Assembly (NCBI GenBank): GCA_022818135.1
Contig: JAFMSR010000003.1
Coordinates: forward strand, 30,887,962 to 30,951,961
Origin: Saxidomus purpurata
Lineage: Eukaryota > Mollusca > Bivalvia > Venerida > Veneridae
Direction of reading: 5' to 3'
DNA length: 64,000 nucleotides
Shown here: piece after piece, positions 35,221 through 46,379 of the stretch
How positions within the stretch are numbered: position 1 is the first letter of the stretch
Layout: the number at the start of each line of letters is the position of its first letter
Translations under genes and position numbers: made by a program
The notes under the pieces: generated by a model
Told to the model about the DNA's origin: nothing
What the model saw: only the letters and a program-made list of their open reading frames with translations
Databases searched by the model: none

Positions 35221-36307
35221 TTTATACGCCCGAAGGGACGTATTATGTTATCGCCTCTGTGTCCGTCCGTCCATCTGTCCGTTAGCAATTTCCCTTCCGC
35301 TCTCTTAACTGTTGAACCCCTTAAAGGAGTTCGAAGAAACCTGACACAAATGTTAACCAGACTGAGACGACGTGCAGAAGCAATGTTCCGGATGGCTGGA
35401 TTCAAGGTCAAGGTCATACTTAGCGGTCAAAGGTCATATGATTTTGTTTCCCTTCCGCTCTGTAACTCTTGAACCCCTTGAAGGATTTCGAAGAAACCTG
35501 ACACAAATGTTAACCAGACTGAGACGATGTGCAGAAGCAATGTTCCGGATGGCTGGATTCAAGGTCAAGGTCATACTTAGCGGTCAAAGGTCATATGATT
35601 TTGTTTCCCTTCCGCTCTGTAACTCTTGAACCCCTTGAAGGATTTCGAAGAAACCTGACACAAATGTTAACCAGACTGAGACGACGTGCAGAAGCAATGT
35701 TCCGGATGGCTGGATTCAAGGTCAAGGTCATATTTAGCCGTCAAAGGTCATATGATTTTGTTTCCCTTCCGCTCTGTAACACTTGAACCCCTTGAAGGAT
35801 TTCGAAGAAACCTGACACAAATGTTAACCAGACTTAGACGATGTGCAGAAGCAATGTTCCGGATGGCTGGATTCAAGGTCAAGGTCATACTTAGCGGTCA
35901 AAGGTCATATGATTTTGTTTCCCCTTCCGCTCTGTAACTCTTGAACCCCTTGAAGGATTTCGAAGAAACCTGACACAAATGTTAACCAGACTGAGACAAT
36001 GTGCAGAAGCAATGTCCTGGATGGCTGGATTCAAGGTCAAGGTCATACTTAGCGGTCAAAGGTCATATGATTTTGTTTCCCTTCCGCTCTGTAACTCTTG
36101 AACCCCTTGAAGGATTTCGAAGAAACCTGACACAAATGTTAACCAGACTGAGACGACGTGCAGAAGCAATGTTCCGGATGGCTGGATTCAAGGTCAAGGT
36201 CATACTTAGTGGTCAAAGGTCATATGATTTTGTTTCCCTTCCGCTCTGTAACTCTGTGACTGTGTGGATATTGCTCTGCATTTGCTCTTGATTACAGTGC
36301 TCTTGTT
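35221..36307 (+). mobile_element. Tandem-array element, 157-bp units, about six copies
   Basis: Starts TTTATACGCCCGAAGGGACG, followed by a GTCC-rich stretch and then about six near-identical 157-bp units (one is 158). Each has TCTGTAACTCTTGAACCCC, GAAGAAACCTGACACAAATG, AAGGTCAAGGTCATACTTAG and TCAAAGGTCATATGATTTTG. It ends GTGCTCTTGTT. Because 157 is not a multiple of three, an 85-residue frame recurs in shifted copies; it is not a gene. Confidence 0.85.
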
Positions 36308-36398
36308 TTTATTTGGGAGATTCTATTTTGTTTGCTTATTTTTTTTATTGAATTACTTCCCTTTTATGTTACTATCAATAGCATATTTTGTAACTTTT

Positions 36399-36959
36399 TA
36401 ACCAGGTTTTCAATTTTGAAAATCCTGGTTATTAGATTGGGGTATGGCGGGCGGATGGGCGGATGGGCGGGCGTCAAACGAAAGTGTGTCCGCTCTGTAA
36501 CTCTTCAACCCTTTGAAGAATTTGATGAAACTTCAGACAAATGTTTACCACATCAAGATGACGTGCAGAACGCATGTTCCGCAGGCGGCTCCAAGGTCAA
36601 GGTCACAGTGACATTAACATTGAAAATCCGTCCGCCTGTAACTCTTCAACCCTTTGAAAATTTTGATGAAACTTCAGACAAATGTTTACCACATCAAGAT
36701 GACGTGCAGAACGCATGTTCCGCATGGCTGGCTCCAAGGTCAAGGTCACAGTGACATTAACATTGAAAATCCTGTTTACATGATTTTAACTTGATTTGGC
36801 AGTCAAAGGTCATATCATCTTTGGAGGTAATTAAAAAGATATGATATATTATTTCATGTCACTTGAACTTGTTTTTTTAATAAATGTATTATTAAATTCT
36901 AGAATTTCTACAGGCGCTGTTGAAAATCTGGTTTGGCGGCATTGCCGCATTTCTTGTTT
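36399..36959 (+). mobile_element. Tandem-array element with AACCAGGTTTTC subterminal repeats, two units
   Basis: AACCAGGTTTTC (36400-36411) and GAAAATCTGGTT (36922-36933) form subterminal inverted repeats. A GGGCGGAT microsatellite and two 148-bp units with CAAGGTCAAGGTCACAGTGA follow the 5' end. The 3' end is a GCGGCATTGCCGC hairpin and TTCTTGTT. Confidence 0.8.
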
Positions 36960-37246
36960 ATTATTGGCAGTACGGAAAAACCGAGACCACTTTTCTGTGG
37001 TACAACATGAATGGTACCTCCAATTTTTTGGTGTTTTTTGACATTTTTGTACCAGGTTAGGATTTCTGGTTGGGGACTTAGATTTTTTTTTATATAACTT
37101 CAATTTTTTATTCTTGTTCCTGTCCGTTGGGCTTCAACAGCCTAAATTTTGCTCCCATTCTCTGATACAACACTTCGGGCGTATATTGCTGAGCTTTGCG
37201 GTGCTCTTGTTGCCAAATGCTTTTTGCAAACTGCATTTTACTGATT

Positions 37247-39983
37247 CAGTGTTTTTTTTGGGGCCTTTTTGGGGCCGAAATTCGGCCCCATTCCCCTCCA
37301 AAATTAATATATATTTTTCCCCATTTTTGACAAAAAATTCCCCTCAAAATGTTGAAAAAATCTTTGATTTTTTTAATCAAGAAATGGCCAAACTTGTTAT
37401 AAAAACATGTTTTCATAAATTTAAACGCTTCAGAATCATTTCTTGCAATAATTTGATACCTTACATGTGAAATAGTCGGCTGAAAATCGCCGATTTTCCG
37501 TTTGTCACCTATTTTCGCGACCCCGATTTTTGTTATTTTTTCAATGAAAACAGTGTTCCAAAGATTAAAAAAGATACTAATACAATGTTTTCAATTGAAA
37601 ATAGCAGTATTACTTATTATTCACGTGTGTTTTAACACCAATGCTGCTAAGTTATGTTCCTGACACCAGTATTTTTTTATAAAATTTTGATACGTTAAAG
37701 GTCAAATGATCCTATTGCAGTCCGGCTCAGGGACTGGCTGAAAAAAGTACAGGGAAAACCCAGGATTTGTTATATTAACGGATTGTGAAACGGTGCGAAA
37801 AAGGTCGAATTCTCTGCCGTAACGAGATTTTCCGAGATTTCATCATCACAACGACGCCATTTTAAGTAAGCGAATACAGAAAATCATCGATAATATCTTC
37901 TTCAATCTCTAAAATATTATCAATCTATCAACGTTGAATTTCTACATAACAAATTGGTAAGTTATGATTAATCCACTGACAAGTTATTTGTGACAAGTCA
38001 TATCGATTTTTTTGCAATATATAGATCTACCCTTTCAAGTGCAGATCATCTGTAAGAATGTTTGACGAGAAAGATGAGAAAATGGCGGAGCTGCGGCTAA
38101 CATAGCCCAACTTTGTAGCGACTTTCTGTCGTTCTTTTGTGTTTACGTGAATAATATGGATTTGGTTGCATTGAGAAAGGGTTTGTTAAGTGTTCGCAGT
38201 AATTTCTTTTGTTAAAAAGCGGATAAGTGATGAAGGAAAAGTTCGTAAATTTGGGCCAATTTTAACTTTTGCGCTGAAAAATGGCGGCAAAATGGCGAAA
38301 TTTGCAAAACCAGGTTCTACATAGTAACGAATTTTCGCACCGATGTGGTTATTGAGTCCCAATGTTGAATTAAAATATATTCATGAATCATTGATACACA
38401 TATTAAACTATTTGCAAACCCGTTACAATGGCTAAAAATGGTTTAAAACACATTTGAAAACGAGCGTCATTCGGCTGTAAATAAGATTGGTAGCCATACT
38501 TGTTATGCTGTGCGTTACTTATAGCCCTAAGAAAATAATATATCTTTTTACGTGAAAATGATCATTTTAAGCATGTTAAATGACTGATCTCTATAAAAAA
38601 AATCAGTTTCATAAGTATTCACTTGATATCACGGTTAAAAATGTGTGTAGATGTGTAAAATTAGATTCCATGTTGTGTTGAGCAATTGCGATTTGTTGCA
38701 ATTATTTCGTTTTTTTTTTCTGCAAACATACCAATTAATTTGTTTCCGATCAAAAGACAACACAACTATTAGTAAACGATGTCGATAATTATTTTAATGA
38801 CTTTTTACAAAATTAATATCAAAATAAAATGACACAAACATGTCGTGAAGAACTTTCGCACCTTTCACGTTGTTTTTGTGTTTGTTGATTGCTTTTTTGC
38901 CGATAAAAGGAAAATTAAATGTTTTAATAACAAAGTGATTTCGGTTTTGTAAAAACATAATTTGTTGATAAGTTAATTTGATCTGATCTTTTACTAGAAA
39001 GTATAATACGACAGTAATACCATCGCGCCTTTTACACTCTTCTTTTGTTATTTGTTTTTGCTTATTCGCATTTTGTTTTTACACATTTGCAAGATCAATA
39101 CATAATCTTCCATACTTTTAAATTTTCACTTTTTTCCTCTTTATCACGGACCCAAATACAAAAATAGGTCCGTGCCTCTTTATTTTTAATACCAGTTACC
39201 AATTAATTAGAGAAAAGCGACCGTCGATAATCAAAGACAAGTAGTTTTATCTACGCTAACGGATCGAAAATTATCGGACAGCGCCGTCTTACCTACGGCG
39301 CAGAAAAATCAATAAATTGGTCTGCTCTATAGCGCGTTTCATATCCCTGTATATACGATCCCTGGGAAAACCGTAAGATTAAATGAGACATTACCAGATT
39401 GGTAGAAAAGGTTGTGTTTACAAATGCAAAAAACTCATTTGAAAAATAAAATGCAATGTCTTCTGCACGCGAATGAATATTTTAGGACTGGTTATCATAA
39501 TAAATAACACTGAAATCGCCATATGAATAGAAGGTGTACACATGCGGTTTAGACCCCTAAATCTCACCTGACTGAGTGGGGTGGTTGTCTCCCTTGCCAA
39601 ATTGTAAAAAACTGGGTTGGTCAACCCCATATAAAAACAGCATTTTCTGGTGCCTGAGAGACTAATCTGTTCGAAAAATGTAATTTCATTGGTCAACACC
39701 CTATAGGTGGGTATGATACAGGGTCCCCTTTTGACTAGAGTTATAATGCAAGTCAATGGGGAAAACAATAGGAGTATCTGACCTAAATTCCCATGTCTTC
39801 TCTCTATATTTGGCAAAAGGATAATGTCATTAACATGCTTGATAGTTTTTGTTCTTAATTACATTTTTAAACAGTATATTTTTTACATTTTCTAAAAAAT
39901 TCCCCTTTTCTGGCAAAATGACTAAAAATTCCCCTCCTGACGGGCCCCGCCACCTTTCCCCTCAGACTGAAAAAAAAACACTG
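37247..39983. mobile_element. CAGTGTTTTTTTT-family hAT-like element, 2.7 kb copy
   Basis: Begins CAGTGTTTTTTTT and ends with the inverted AAAAAAAACACTG. It is flanked by the 5-bp duplication TGATT (37242-37246 and 39984-39988). Its subterminal GC-rich motifs (TTCGGCCCCATTCCCCTCC near one end, GGGCCCCGCCACC near the other) recur in reverse in the 536-bp copy at 41018-41553. The interior has no recognisable transposase. It carries a 30-bp palindromic insertion at 39145-39174. The minus-strand frame 39816-39418 is not similar to anything I know. Confidence 0.8.
39145..39174. mobile_element. 30-bp palindromic CACGGACC-family insertion
   Basis: CACGGACC ... GGTCCGTG, 30 bp in all, is flanked by the 9-bp duplication CCTCTTTAT (39136-39144 and 39175-39183). 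It lies inside the 2.7-kb hAT-like element, so it inserted later. Confidence 0.65.
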
Positions 39984-40150
39984 TGATTGCTTTTGGCTTA
40001 CTGTGTTTTACTAAAAGCATTTTTGGCCGGTTATTACTATTTGCTTTTACCTTATTGCTTTTTGCTAATTGCTAACTGCTTTTTGCTAATTGCTTCTAGT
40101 TGACTGGGTTTTGTTAAATGCTTTTTGGTTGATGGATGTTGCTCATTTCT

Positions 40151-41757
40151 TTTTATGCCCCCGAAGGGTGGCATATTAAAATCGCACCGTCTGTCCGTCT
40201 GTCCGTCCGTCCGTGCGTCCCCACTTACAAATTCGTGTCCAGACTGTAACTTTGTCATGCATTGAAGGATTTTAAAATAACTTGGCACACATGTCTAGCA
40301 CATCAAGACGACGTGTCGCGTGCAAGACCCACATCCCTACCTCAAAGGTCAAGGTCACACTTGGAGTATGAAGGTTATGGAATCCTCTATATATGCACAC
40401 ATTCGTGTCCGGACTGTAACTTTGTCATGCATTGAAGGATTTTAAAATAACTAGGCACACATGTCTAGCACATCAAGACGACGTGTCGCGTGCAAGACCC
40501 ACGTCCCTAGCTCAAAGGTCAAGGTCATACTTAGAGTTTGAAGGTAATGGATTCCTCCATATAAGCATATATGCACACATTCGTGTCCGGACTGTAACTT
40601 TGTCATGCATTGAAGGATTTTAAAATAACTTGGCACAAATGTCTAGCACATCAAGATGACGTGTCGCGTGCAAGACCCACGTCCCTAGCTCAAAGGTCAA
40701 GGTCATACTTAGAGTTTGAAGGTAATGGATTCCTCTATATAAGCATATATGCACACATTCGTGTCCGGACTGTAACTTTGTCATGCCTTGAAGGATTTTA
40801 AAATAATTTGGCACAAATGTCTAGCACATCAAGACGACGTGTCGCGTGCATGACCCACATCCCTACCACAAAGGTCAAGGTCACACTTAGAGTTTATAGG
40901 TAATGGAATCCTGTATATATGCATACATTTGTGTCCGGACTATAACTTTATTATGCTTTGAAGGATTTTAAAATAACTGTGCACAAATGTCTAGCACATC
41001 AAGTGGATGTGTCGCGTCAGTGTTTTTTTTCAGTCTGAGGGGAAAGGTGGCGGGGCCCATCAGGAGGGGAATTTTTTCGTCATTTTGCCAGAAAAGGGGA
41101 ATTTTTTAGAAAATGTATAAAATATGCTGTTTAAAAATGTAAAAATATGACTCTTTAAAAAAGAGGCAAAGAAAAATAAAAAAAATTAAAAAATGGTCAA
41201 AACTTGCATGTACACGTGAATTACTTTATTGAAAACATGTTGTATTTTTTTCATTTTGGCCGTTTGTGGAAAAACAAAAATGGCGGTGTAAAAGGGGGGG
41301 GGGGGGGGGGTGGGTATTTGCTGACTATTTCACATGTAAGGTATCAAATAGTTGCAAGAAATTATTCTGAAGCTTTAATTTATGAAAACTTATGATGTTG
41401 TAACAAGTTTGGCCAACTTTTGATTAAATAACTGAAAGATTTTTTCAACATTTTGAGGGGAATTTTTTGTCAAAAATGGGGAAAATTATATATTAATTTT
41501 GGAGGGGAATGGGGCCGAATTTCGGCCCCAAAAAGGCCCGAAAAAAAACACTGCGCGTGCAAGACCCAAGTCCCTACCTCAAAGGTCAAGGTCACACTTA
41601 GTGTTTAAAGTAATGGAATACTGTATGCATGATTACTCTGTCATGCATGGAAGGATTTTAAAATTACATAGCACATTTATTGAGCACATGGAGAGGACAC
41701 AGACTGTGAGGCACCTCTTTCGGGGGCATTTGTCACTTGGGAGGGACAGCTCTTGTT
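40151..41757 (+). mobile_element. Tandem-array element, 170-178-bp units, with a nested hAT-like insertion
   Basis: Starts TTTTATGCCCCCGAAGGGTG and a GTCC microsatellite. About five units of 170-178 bp follow, each with ACTGTAACTTTGTCATGC, GGATTTTAAAATAACTTGG, CACATCAAGACGACGTGTCG and CAAAGGTCAAGGTCACACTT. ATGCCCCCGAA (40155-40165) and TTCGGGGGCAT (41719-41729) are subterminal inverted repeats. It ends GGGACAGCTCTTGTT. A 536-bp element interrupts it at 41018. Confidence 0.85.
41018..41553. mobile_element. CAGTGTTTTTTTT-family hAT-like element, 536-bp copy
   Basis: Same ends as 37247-39983 but reversed in orientation. The 5-bp duplication CGCGT (41013-41017 and 41554-41558) lies inside a repeat unit whose uninterrupted form, GTGTCGCGTGCAAGACCC, is present in neighbouring units, so the insertion site is certain. 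It contains a run of about 17 G. Confidence 0.9.
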
Positions 41758-42423
41758 GCTAAATACTTTTTACCAATAATTGCTTTATGCGGTATGCTTT
41801 TTGGCTTGTGGATCATGTAAAATTGGTAACTGCTTTTTGCTAGTGTTTATTGCTTAACACTGCTAAATGCTAATTGCTATTTTCCAAATGCTTTTCTTTA
41901 GGTCAAAAATGAATAAGCAAAAAGCAATCGGCAAAATACATTTAGCAAAAAGCATTTTGCTTAAAGCAATCGCCAATGGCAGTTAGCAAAATCAATTAGC
42001 AATTAACATTTAGCAAAAGGAATTAGCAAAAACCAGTTTACATGACCCACCAGTCCTCTAATTATCAAAAGCATTTACCAATTAGCATGACCAACTAGCC
42101 TTCCATAGGGTGGCTTATTAAATTGCACCGCCTGTTTGTCCATGTCGGGTGCAAGACCCTCGTCCCTTCCTCAAAGGTCAAGGTCACATTTAGTAGGTAA
42201 TGGAATTCTCTACATATGGACACATTGTGTCCGGACTGTAACTTTGTCATGCATTTTTAAATAACTTTGTCTACAAATGTTTAGCACACCAAGATGATGT
42301 GTCGCATACAAGACCCATGTCCCTACCGCAAAGGTCAAGGCCACACTATATATGCACACATTCGTGTCCTGACTATAACTTTGTCATGCATTGATTGATT
42401 TTTCAAGGTCACACTTGTAGTTA

Positions 42424-45400
42424 GCCTCAATATTTCGACTGCAAGACCGACTGATTTTACAAACTGATATTACATAGATGTCTGTCTTTACGTCTCAACC
42501 AGTTAGATTCAAAACTGTGGTGGAAATCGAACTGATTTAAATTTCATTTTTTTCACTGCAAGATGAAATTTTTCACACTGACATGTTCATTTGTTGTTAT
42601 TAACCATAAATAGTCCTTAAAATATTAATAAAATGACAAATATTAACTAAAAATACTTGTTAAACCTAACACGGTACCTGTCGTTTACATGTTGATGCGT
42701 AAACGTGATAAGCAATGAAAACGTTTCCTTGAATTCAAACTTATTTTTACACCGCGGGAGGCTGCACGCGGAAAAACGCATACCGTACACTTGAAGTAAC
42801 TGCTTACAATTAACATTAAAAAATGATATGTCTGCTATTTTATAGTGCTAAAAAGACAACAACCAGTTTACTATATTTGCCAAGATCATGTTCGAATGAG
42901 TTATACATAATACAGATCAAGTACTTATTATGCGGTCACACATTTAACCGAAATTCCGGAATACCCGAGAAAAAAAATCTTACATTAGTCTGTGTATTTA
43001 AGTACATTATTTGATCATAACATGTGTTAGGCAGAAATTTTGAAAATCATTCTATTATCAGATCGTAGTTTGAGTATTCCCTGTAAAATATTGAGGTTGT
43101 ATATTGAAGCGATCAGCTATTTTCACAGCAAGACTCGCCGTGCCGAACATCAAAGGAGCGGCACAGAAATCATGAAGTCACATCTATCTAACAGATACCA
43201 GACAAATTCAAATACTTACTGGATTAAAAACAAACTTTCATAAAACTGTCTGGTATAAGTCGACGTTGCTGAAATATTGATCAATCGTTTTTCTTTCTTA
43301 CCTGAATGGCCAAACATCCACGTATTTATTTTGTGTGAATTAATTCCACAAATGCTTACCATTGACGTGTTCCATCTTAGGGACCAGGGGCGTAGCTAGG
43401 GACATAATCGAAGTACTCCAAGTTTTTTATAAGGGGGGTGTGGGGGCAAAGCCCCCCTCGATTTTTTTTAAAGCCAATTATACTGTAAATAATTAGGACG
43501 TATAAAACTTATTTATTGCATTTATGAAACACAAGTTTTGCCATTTGTGATTAAAAAAAAAACGATACTGTTAGTATACCCGAGTGGACATGTACCCCCC
43601 TTAGTCACAAGTTTAACATCATTTTTAGGCCATTCATTTTTGAAATTCGAAGTACTCCCGTCAGTATGGGAGTATGCCTGGCTACGCGCCTGGGGACAAT
43701 CATACTCATCACATCATAGTTTGTGTGCAAAACTTCTGCTTTTCACGGCCGTTATGGTATATTTGACGTGAACACAGCTTTCTACGGTTAGTAACAAGAA
43801 TCAAGTGCGCTTTCAAAAGCATTTTAGACATGAAATTCGGAAAACTGTCAAATTGTTATAAAAATCTTTACTTTACTGGTATACAACCCACGAACATTAT
43901 GTTTTTATTTAACCGTAGCTGGAAAACATGATTTCATACTGTATTATTTTGGTAAAGTACTCGAGAGAAAATAAGCGTCAATGAAACAAAACACATACAT
44001 GTTGCAGATCTCTCAAGTTCACTTTACTTACGAGTGTTACATAACTAAAACAGGACGATATTATTACATGCATCAAGAATCTCAATTTTTAATAAAGTTT
44101 TATATACAATGTATGAGAATATGCATGCCAAAGCTTTAATTTATTTCAAATGTTATATACTGATCGAATATGACAGACAGCTTCTGTCGAAAGTCAAACA
44201 CATTAAATTTTACTATCAAATATTCTGGTTATTGTTTGATTTACAGCATGTTTAACAAAGGTTAGGGCATCATCAGATCAGATTGCCTCGTTAATTATCT
44301 GTCAAGACCTTCGATTATCTTCACTTTATAGAAATGATTCACACAATATATCCGTGCGGTTAAAAAAACTGTCTTGGAGTACCTGTATAGTACATCTAAC
44401 TGACTTGCGGCGAGGGACTCTGGTATATGAAAAGTTATGCAGCAACGAACACTCGGCTTGCAATGAAGTTATTAATATGGCATATACATATCACATATGA
44501 CATTTTTCTCTCGGAACATTTGATTATCGGCATCTTTTGAGTTCCCGCGCAAAATATTCCCGCCAAATACGAGAAAGCCACGTGCTTTCAATAGGAGATT
44601 AGCAAAAGGTTCTATATAAAAAGTTTAATTACGTCCGGAAATACCCACATCTTTGATTTGAAGCAAATTTTATAAGGGTCCGTCCATAAGAGCAAATATG
44701 TTAGCTTGAATTTGTGGATGAGACCTCTTCTGTTCTAAATTCCCATATTCCCTATATTATATAGGTTTGTGACAAAGGTAATACATTTAACCAGGAATAG
44801 AGTTTTCCTGTTTTAACAGGATATACTGACAGCCTTTCGCAGGCAAGATACAAAATGAAAAAGCCCCATTTACTTTGGTGTACTTTTCAAGACCTTACAG
44901 ATATGTACTATTCAATAAATATGCATAAATGTTTACTCTTCAATTGGAGGAAATAATGATCATATACCTATCAAAATGACATTATTAACGACTCACATAT
45001 GTATTACCTATTCCGTGGCTGCGTAAACAAAGGATTTTCCGCAGTACAATATTTCAAGCGGGTGAGATTTAAAAATAAAATCTACCGATAAACTATCGTG
45101 AGGTAGAGTTTTAGCGGTGTAAACAAAAACTCGTTGACATGTGTAGAGTTTATAAGTGTTATGCATAAAAAACATACAAGTTTCTGATCAATTTTCACTT
45201 ATATTGATTCTATTTGGAATAAGCTTTACAGGTATGTATTTTTTTTTCAAGATATATTGAGTTTAAATAAATATGTTAAGCCGTCAAAGTTGGCGACGAG
45301 ATTCTGATCGCCGGCATAGACACATAGAAAGAAAACGTTCCGCATTGTTTGGAATTATAAGTGGGTTGTGCGCGAAGGGCGGCCGTCGTAAATATCAAAA

Positions 45401-45427
45401 AGCCCTGGCGTACAATTTGTTGGGCTA
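42424..45427. mobile_element. 3.0-kb insertion with 11-bp target duplication
   Basis: ACTTGTAGTTA occurs at 42413-42423 and 45428-45438 and splits one repeat unit. The insert ends are TAGCC-like inverted (GCCTCAATATTTC at one end, GTTGGGCTA at the other). No coding frame is recognised. A smaller hAT-like element (43385-43692) sits inside. The class is uncertain; an 8-11-bp duplication would suit a Mutator-like element. Confidence 0.7.
43385..43692. mobile_element. hAT-like MITE, 308 bp
   Basis: CAGGGGCGTAGCTAGG and CCTGGCTACGCGCCTG are inverted ends with a few changes. The 5-bp duplication GGGAC flanks it (43380-43384 and 43693-43697). It is nested in the 3.0-kb insertion. Confidence 0.8.
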
Positions 45428-45759
45428 ACTTGTAGTTAATAAGTAATGGAATCCTGTATATTTGCATACATTTGTGTCAGCACTGTAACTTTGTCATGCA
45501 TTGATTGATTTTAAAATAACTTTGCACAAATGTTCAGCACACCAAGACAATGTGTTATGTGCAAGAACCATGTCCGGACCTCAAAGGTCAAGGTCACACT
45601 TAGTGTTTAAAAGTAATGGAAAACTGTATGCATGGTAACTCTGTCATGCATGGAAGGATTTTAAAATTACATAGCACAATTATTGAGCACATGGAGAGGA
45701 CACAGAATGTGAGCGCCTCTTTCGGGGGCATTTGCCACTTGTGAGGGACAGCTCTTGTT

Positions 45760-46188
45760 AGTCATATATAATTTGGGGGTGGTGGGAATATTTTAGTATT
45801 TTTTGACTTTGTCATTTTTAGTTCTAAAGTCTGATTTTTAACAAGGTGTCGTGGTGATGTGGCCCTTGTTTTAGTAGGCAATTTTGAAAACAACTCAGTA
45901 TTTGCCCCTGACAGTTTGAACAGCCATAGGTTTCCCCTTTTGCCTGCAAAGTAGATCAGCTTTTGCCGCAATGCTTTGGGACCGTGTTTGCGAACTCGAA
46001 TATATGTGTTGATGCTGTAAATCATTGTAATGCCACCGGAGGCAAAATTCAATGTATATTAATTATTACACCATATGGCAGTCATGTACACTTAATTAAC
46101 TGATCCGCCAGTACATAAGCTCGCATTTTCGTATCAGCGACTGTGTAAACACAACTCATTCTGCAATTATAGAGCATCTGAGCATTAT
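45760..46188. other. Intergenic, no gene seen
   Basis: The minus frame 46052-45762 has some codon-like composition but no recognisable motif, start context or splice support. Confidence 0.4.
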
Positions 46189-46375
46189 GGAGCCACCGTG
46201 GCACAGTGGTAGCGCATTCGCCTCCTGATCGAAGTGCCCCGGGTTCGATCCCTACCATCGCAATGTCGGTAGTGTCCTTAGGCAAGACACAATTAAATCC
46301 ACATTGCCTCTCTCTCTTCGAGGTTGATTCCATCTGGAATGAGTCCCAAGAGCGATTAATATAATTTTAGTATGT
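46189..46375 (+). repeat. tRNA-derived SINE
   Basis: The head 46189-46262 has a good A box (TGGCACAGTGGTAGCGC) and B box (GGTTCGATCCC) at tRNA spacing. The following GTGTCCTTAGGCAAGACAC phrase is typical of animal tRNA-derived SINE bodies. No clear target duplication was found, and the 3' end is estimated. Confidence 0.75.
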
Positions 46376-46379
46376 CCCT

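Larger units (their letters stand above)
35043..42108. repeat. Degenerate GCTTTTTGCTAAT-type repeat forming a large foldback, now split by insertions
   Basis: Plus-oriented copies of a loose motif (TGCTTTTTGCTAATTGC, TGCTAAATGC, GGATCATGTTAATTGC) fill 35043-35220, 37200-37246, 39984-40150 and 41758-41900. From about 41900 the motif runs in the opposite direction (AGCAAAAAGCAATCGGC ...) to 42108. The outer ends CTATGGAAGGC (35043) and GCCTTCCATAG (42098-42108) are inverted copies. Elements at 35221, 36399, 37247 and 40151 sit inside. Confidence 0.65.
42095..45759 (+). mobile_element. Diverged tandem-array element of the 40151 family, split by a 3.0-kb insertion
   Basis: The 5' part (42095-42423) has the degraded start GGGTGGCTTATTAAA and repeat phrases. 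The 3' part (45428-45759) continues AATAAGTAATGGAATCCTG and ends GGGACAGCTCTTGTT. Removing 42424-45427 plus one target copy restores a unit that matches intact ones. Confidence 0.8.

Noticed and set aside
35215..36291. Recurring open frames of about 85 residues
   Set aside because: They are the same 157-bp repeat unit read in shifted frames. There is no start context, no splice signals, and the sequence lies within a mobile array.
35221..36307. Regular direct repeats as a possible CRISPR array
   Set aside because: Whole 157-bp units repeat without unique spacers, and the context is animal nuclear DNA.
39418..39816. 132-residue minus-strand frame inside the 2.7-kb hAT-like element
   Set aside because: No recognisable motif and no transposase signature. 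The region is non-coding-like in composition.
46189..46262. Functional tRNA gene
   Set aside because: A and B boxes are good, but the acceptor stem does not pair well and the tRNA-like part runs directly into a SINE-type body.
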